Positions 5,553-7,481 of a stretch of DNA of 7,481 nt are shown here, piece after piece. A program made the position numbers and the translations under genes. The stretch comes from an uncultured Lachnospiraceae bacterium. Its GTDB lineage: Bacteria; Bacillota; Clostridia; Lachnospirales; Lachnospiraceae. Below the pieces are notes generated by a model, which saw only the letters and a program-made list of their open reading frames with translations, was not told the DNA's origin and made no database searches. Each line of letters starts with the position of its first letter. The first letter of the stretch is position 1. Where the stretch lies: positions 1-7,481 of the forward strand of contig CAMWXF010000076.1 of assembly GCA_947178115.1 (NCBI GenBank), read 5' to 3'.

Positions 5553-6488
5553 ATGAGTAGAAAAAGGGCAGTCGTATCACTCGGACACGAGGCGCTTGGT
5601 TATACAATATTGGAACAATGGGACGCCGTAAAAGTTACCGCCAAAGCACTGGCAGATCTTGTGGAAGCCGACTATCAGCTTACCATCACTCACAGTAACG
5701 GTCCGCAGGTCAGCATGATCCATAAGGCCATGACGGAACTGCGCCGCATCTATATTGATTACACACCCGCTCCCATGTGTGTGTGCTCCGCCATGAGTCA
5801 GGGGTATGTGGGTTATGATATCCAGAATGCTCTGCGGGCGGAACTGCTCAGCCGCGGCATCTCGAAAGCTGTCAGCACGATTCTGACACAGGTAACGGTA
5901 GATCCTTATGACGAAGCGTTCTATGAACCCACAAAGACGATCGGACGTTACATGTCTGCCGAAGATGCCGAGATTGAAATCAAGAAGGGGAATTTTGTAA
6001 AAGAGGAGCCTGGGAAAGGATTTCTCCGCGTAGTCGCCGCTCCCAAGCCTATTGATATTGTAGAGATCGATGCCATCCGCACCCTTGCGGATGCAGGTCA
6101 GGTCGTCATCGCCTGCGGCGGCGGCGGTATACCCGTAATCGAACAGAGCCATGCACTGAAAGGTGCCTCCGCCGTGATTGAAAAAGACTCTATCGCCGGT
6201 AAACTGGCGGCCGATCTGCATGCCGACATGCTGATTATCCTAACCGGCGTTCCTTGTGTATATAAGAGTTTCGGTACACCGAAACAGGAAGCTTTAGATG
6301 CACTGACTACCGCCGAAGCCAAAGAACTGATCGCCCGCGAAGAGTTCGAAGAAGGTACCATGCTTCCCAAGATTGAAGCTGCCATTGACTATCTGGCAAA
6401 ATGTCCTTCCGGCAGCGTGCTGATCACCTCCATCACGGACGTAGCAGACGCGATCAAAGGGAAAAGCGGCACGGTTATCACAGCGTAA
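5553..6488 (+). CDS. arcC: Carbamate kinase, divergent GHEA type
   Basis: A 311-residue cytoplasmic amino-acid-kinase-family enzyme; length and fold match carbamate kinase, which makes ATP from ADP and carbamoyl phosphate, usually as the last step of arginine, citrulline or purine breakdown. Visible motifs are THSNGPQV (46-53), SAMSQGYVGYD (79-89), PTKTIGRYMS (126-135), VAAPKP (161-166), VIACGGGGIPV (185-195), AVIEKD (207-212), ADMLIILTGV (224-233) and MLPKIEAA (270-277). Three family motifs are altered: GGNA near the N-terminus is GHEA (11-14), THGNGPQVG is THSNGPQVS, and the residues after EKD are SIAGKLA. From memory, GHEA also occurs in other gut Lachnospiraceae carbamate kinases, so it seems a subfamily mark, but the Asn replaced is normally near the phosphate groups. 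The ATG has GGAGG 12 bases upstream, slightly far. No arcA, argF or transporter gene is adjacent, so it appears to be a single-gene unit, with candidate promoters upstream and the hairpin pair downstream. Confidence 0.88.
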   Translation: MSRKRAVVSLGHEALGYTILEQWDAVKVTAKALADLVEADYQLTITHSNGPQVSMIHKAMTELRRIYIDYTPAPMCVCSAMSQGYVGYDIQNALRAELLSRGISKAVSTILTQVTVDPYDEAFYEPTKTIGRYMSAEDAEIEIKKGNFVKEEPGKGFLRVVAAPKPIDIVEIDAIRTLADAGQVVIACGGGGIPVIEQSHALKGASAVIEKDSIAGKLAADLHADMLIILTGVPCVYKSFGTPKQEALDALTTAEAKELIAREEFEEGTMLPKIEAAIDYLAKCPSGSVLITSITDVADAIKGKSGTVITA

Positions 6489-6510
6489 AAAAAACGAGCA
6501 AAGCTCGTTT
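6487..6510 (-). terminator. Intrinsic terminator of the alpha-galactosidase-lspA unit
   Basis: On the - strand, AAACGAGC, loop TTT, GCTCGTTT runs straight into more T, giving a U-tract of about eight to eleven bases. It lies about 33 bases after the lspA stop, and its U-tract overlaps the carbamate kinase stop codon (6486-6488) on the other strand. The hairpin is also hairpin 1 of repeat copy 2. Confidence 0.8.
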
Positions 6511-6533
6511 GCGAGATTTGCTCCGCAAACTCG
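6492..6533. repeat. Two-hairpin repeat element, copy 2; likely also the carbamate kinase 3' end
   Basis: Hairpin 1 is AAACGAGC, loop AAA, GCTCGTTT (6492-6510). Hairpin 2 is CGAG, an unpaired A, TTTGC, loop TCC, GCAAA, CTCG (6512-6533). Hairpin 2 has the same shape as the one at 181-202, with CC/GG in the inner stem changed to TT/AA on both sides, so pairing is kept. On the + strand TTTTT begins at 6540, six bases after hairpin 2, so it may weakly terminate the carbamate kinase message. Confidence 0.65.
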
Positions 6534-6542
6534 GTGCACTTT

Positions 6543-7004
6543 TTATCTTTCTACGCTTCCGAGTACCATAAGAAGCGCACCGATCATGATACAGAAATCA
6601 GAAATATTGAATACAATATTTCTGATTTTTTGATTTTTTACCGGAAAACTCACATAATCCACTACATACTTACGGACGAGGCGGTCATAAGTATTGCTGT
6701 ACGCGCCGCCCAGCAGAAGTGCCAGTCCTGCCCGCAGCAGTCCGTTTCCCCGATAAGTAAACGTCAGAAGAAACAACACGGTCGCGCTAAGCGTCAGCAG
6801 CAGCGACAAAACTGCCACGATCCCCCGCCTACGCTGTCCCATATCCAGAAAGGCACCCTTGTTATGGTACTTACGGATCAGAAGCCTGCCTCCGCAGACA
6901 GGCTCCTCCGCTCCTTCCCTGCCGTTTTTCTCTATATGGTTCTTGATCAGCAGATCCGCGGCAAACACCGCTGCTGCAAGTAACGTACATACTATGACAC
7001 TCAT
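6543..7004 (-). CDS. lspA: Lipoprotein signal peptidase (signal peptidase II)
   Basis: A 153-residue membrane aspartyl protease that removes the signal peptide from prolipoproteins after lipid attachment. Four hydrophobic segments lie at about 2-20, 61-82, 88-103 and 134-149. Conserved boxes are AADLLIKN (15-22, with Asp17 and Lys21), NKGAF (48-52), GGAYSNTYDR (99-108, Asn104 and Arg108), VVDYVSF (114-120) and FNISDF (132-137). The catalytic Asp pair is Asp116 and Asp136 by comparison with P. aeruginosa LspA; Ala before the second Asp is Ser here. I start it at the ATG 7002-7004 because AAAAGGAG (7012-7019) is 7 bases upstream; a longer frame from a TTG at 7026-7028 would include the ribosome binding site itself. 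That site overlaps the upstream alpha-galactosidase stop codon, so the two genes are probably translationally coupled. The length is normal for the family. Confidence 0.93.
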   Translation of the reverse strand: MSVIVCTLLAAAVFAADLLIKNHIEKNGREGAEEPVCGGRLLIRKYHNKGAFLDMGQRRRGIVAVLSLLLTLSATVLFLLTFTYRGNGLLRAGLALLLGGAYSNTYDRLVRKYVVDYVSFPVKNQKIRNIVFNISDFCIMIGALLMVLGSVER

Positions 7005-7011
7005 GTCATAT

Positions 7012-7020
7012 CTCCTTTTA
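7012..7020 (-). promoter_or_regulatory. lspA ribosome binding site overlapping the upstream stop codon
   Basis: On the - strand the string TAAAAGGAG contains both the TAA stop of the alpha-galactosidase and the lspA Shine-Dalgarno AAAAGGAG. It is 7 bases from the lspA ATG and decides that start. The arrangement favours translation of lspA by ribosomes finishing the upstream gene. Confidence 0.8.
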
Positions 7021-7481
7021 GATTGCAATAATGTGAATCTGCCACGCCTGAAACTCCTGTAACGCTTCGGGAATTACCAGTCCGCACTGTTGTAATGCCG
7101 CTCCGGAAATCTTTTCTCCGTCTTTATATCCGTAAGGCAAACAACTTACAAACCATTCCCTTGCCTGCTCCGGTAAACCGGCCATACCCTCCATATTCAA
7201 ATGCATCTGATAATATGCTTCCGCATCTAATCCCTGCACTTTGACAATAACCGGAGCCGCATTTGCTTCCACATGATGATATACGGCGCTTACCAAAGCT
7301 TCCCTGCCTTTCTCGTCCGCCATTTCCCATACGGTACACTGCTTATCCGAAGGTGCCTGTAACCGGTAATATTCACCATACTGAATTAAATCATAATACT
7401 CTTTGAACTTACTGATCTGCTGCCGTACCTTTGCTTTCTCTTCTTCAGACAATTTCGTGGCATCCAGCTCATAGCCAAAGG
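7018..7481 (-). CDS. Alpha-galactosidase, GH36 family, C-terminal end (partial)
   Basis: The frame is open to the window edge, so the gene starts outside; 153 residues are visible. The visible start FGYELDATKLSEEE and the following ISKFKEYYDLIQYGEYYRL match the end of the catalytic barrel and the linker of GH36 alpha-galactosidases. The rest (KGREALVSAVYHH, VKVQGLDAEAYYQM, SGAALQQCGLVIP, FQAWQIHIIAI) is the C-terminal beta-sandwich domain. These enzymes remove terminal alpha-1,6-galactose from raffinose, stachyose, melibiose or galactomannan side chains. The catalytic Asp residues lie upstream, outside the window. A TTG at 7450-7452 is internal to the domain and is not a real start. The gene shares a transcript with lspA. 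Family assignment is firm; the substrate is not. Confidence 0.88.
   Translation of the reverse strand, partial: FGYELDATKLSEEEKAKVRQQISKFKEYYDLIQYGEYYRLQAPSDKQCTVWEMADEKGREALVSAVYHHVEANAAPVIVKVQGLDAEAYYQMHLNMEGMAGLPEQAREWFVSCLPYGYKDGEKISGAALQQCGLVIPEALQEFQAWQIHIIAI

Noticed and set aside
5577..6221. A 214-codon - strand open frame
   Set aside because: It is antisense to the carbamate kinase gene and has no motif or start signal of its own.
6534..6983. A 149-codon + strand open frame
   Set aside because: It is antisense to lspA; the lspA catalytic boxes on the other strand account for the DNA.
7005..7028. TTG start extending LspA by eight residues
   Set aside because: The added codons include the Shine-Dalgarno that serves the ATG at 7002-7004, and the extension has no ribosome binding site of its own.

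Overview
The window looks like ordinary chromosome from a Gram-positive anaerobe of the Lachnospiraceae/Clostridia type. This rests on AGGAGG-type ribosome binding sites, consensus sigma-A promoters, moderate GC coding DNA with AT-rich intergenic DNA, a PAS/GGDEF/EAL protein, a GH36 alpha-galactosidase, and a carbamate kinase of a divergent form I associate with gut Lachnospiraceae. The assignment is by gene style, not by a marker gene. I see no rRNA, tRNA, CRISPR array, insertion sequence or phage gene.

Layout. Positions 1-147 are the 3' end of a + strand gene of unknown function. A convergent intergenic region follows (148-282), with a two-hairpin repeat and a strong bidirectional terminator. 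Positions 283-3318 (- strand) are a two-gene sugar operon: xylulokinase first, then a fucose/arabinose-isomerase-family protein. It has a clear promoter and a 14-bp perfect palindrome just after the predicted transcription start. Positions 3593-5279 (- strand) encode a PAS, degenerate GGDEF and EAL cyclic-di-GMP protein, split into two reading frames by a shift at about 4446. It has a perfect consensus promoter and its own terminator. A 273-bp AT-rich divergent region (5280-5552) separates it from a carbamate kinase gene on the + strand (5553-6488). Convergent to that is a - strand pair: the 3' end of an alpha-galactosidase gene (to the window edge), followed closely by lspA (signal peptidase II).

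How the genes work together. The isomerase and kinase form a likely pentose route: aldose to ketose (probably D-xylulose), then phosphorylation into the pentose phosphate pathway. The alpha-galactosidase points to use of raffinose- or galactomannan-type plant sugars. Carbamate kinase would make ATP from carbamoyl phosphate, but no arginine deiminase or transcarbamoylase gene is in view. The c-di-GMP protein is probably a phosphodiesterase if its EAL part is still translated.

The most notable points are the frameshift that separates an intact EAL domain from its PAS-GGDEF half, a hairpin-pair repeat found at both convergent junctions with compensatory stem changes, and the palindrome at the sugar operon start. 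I found no clear sign of an entirely new system.
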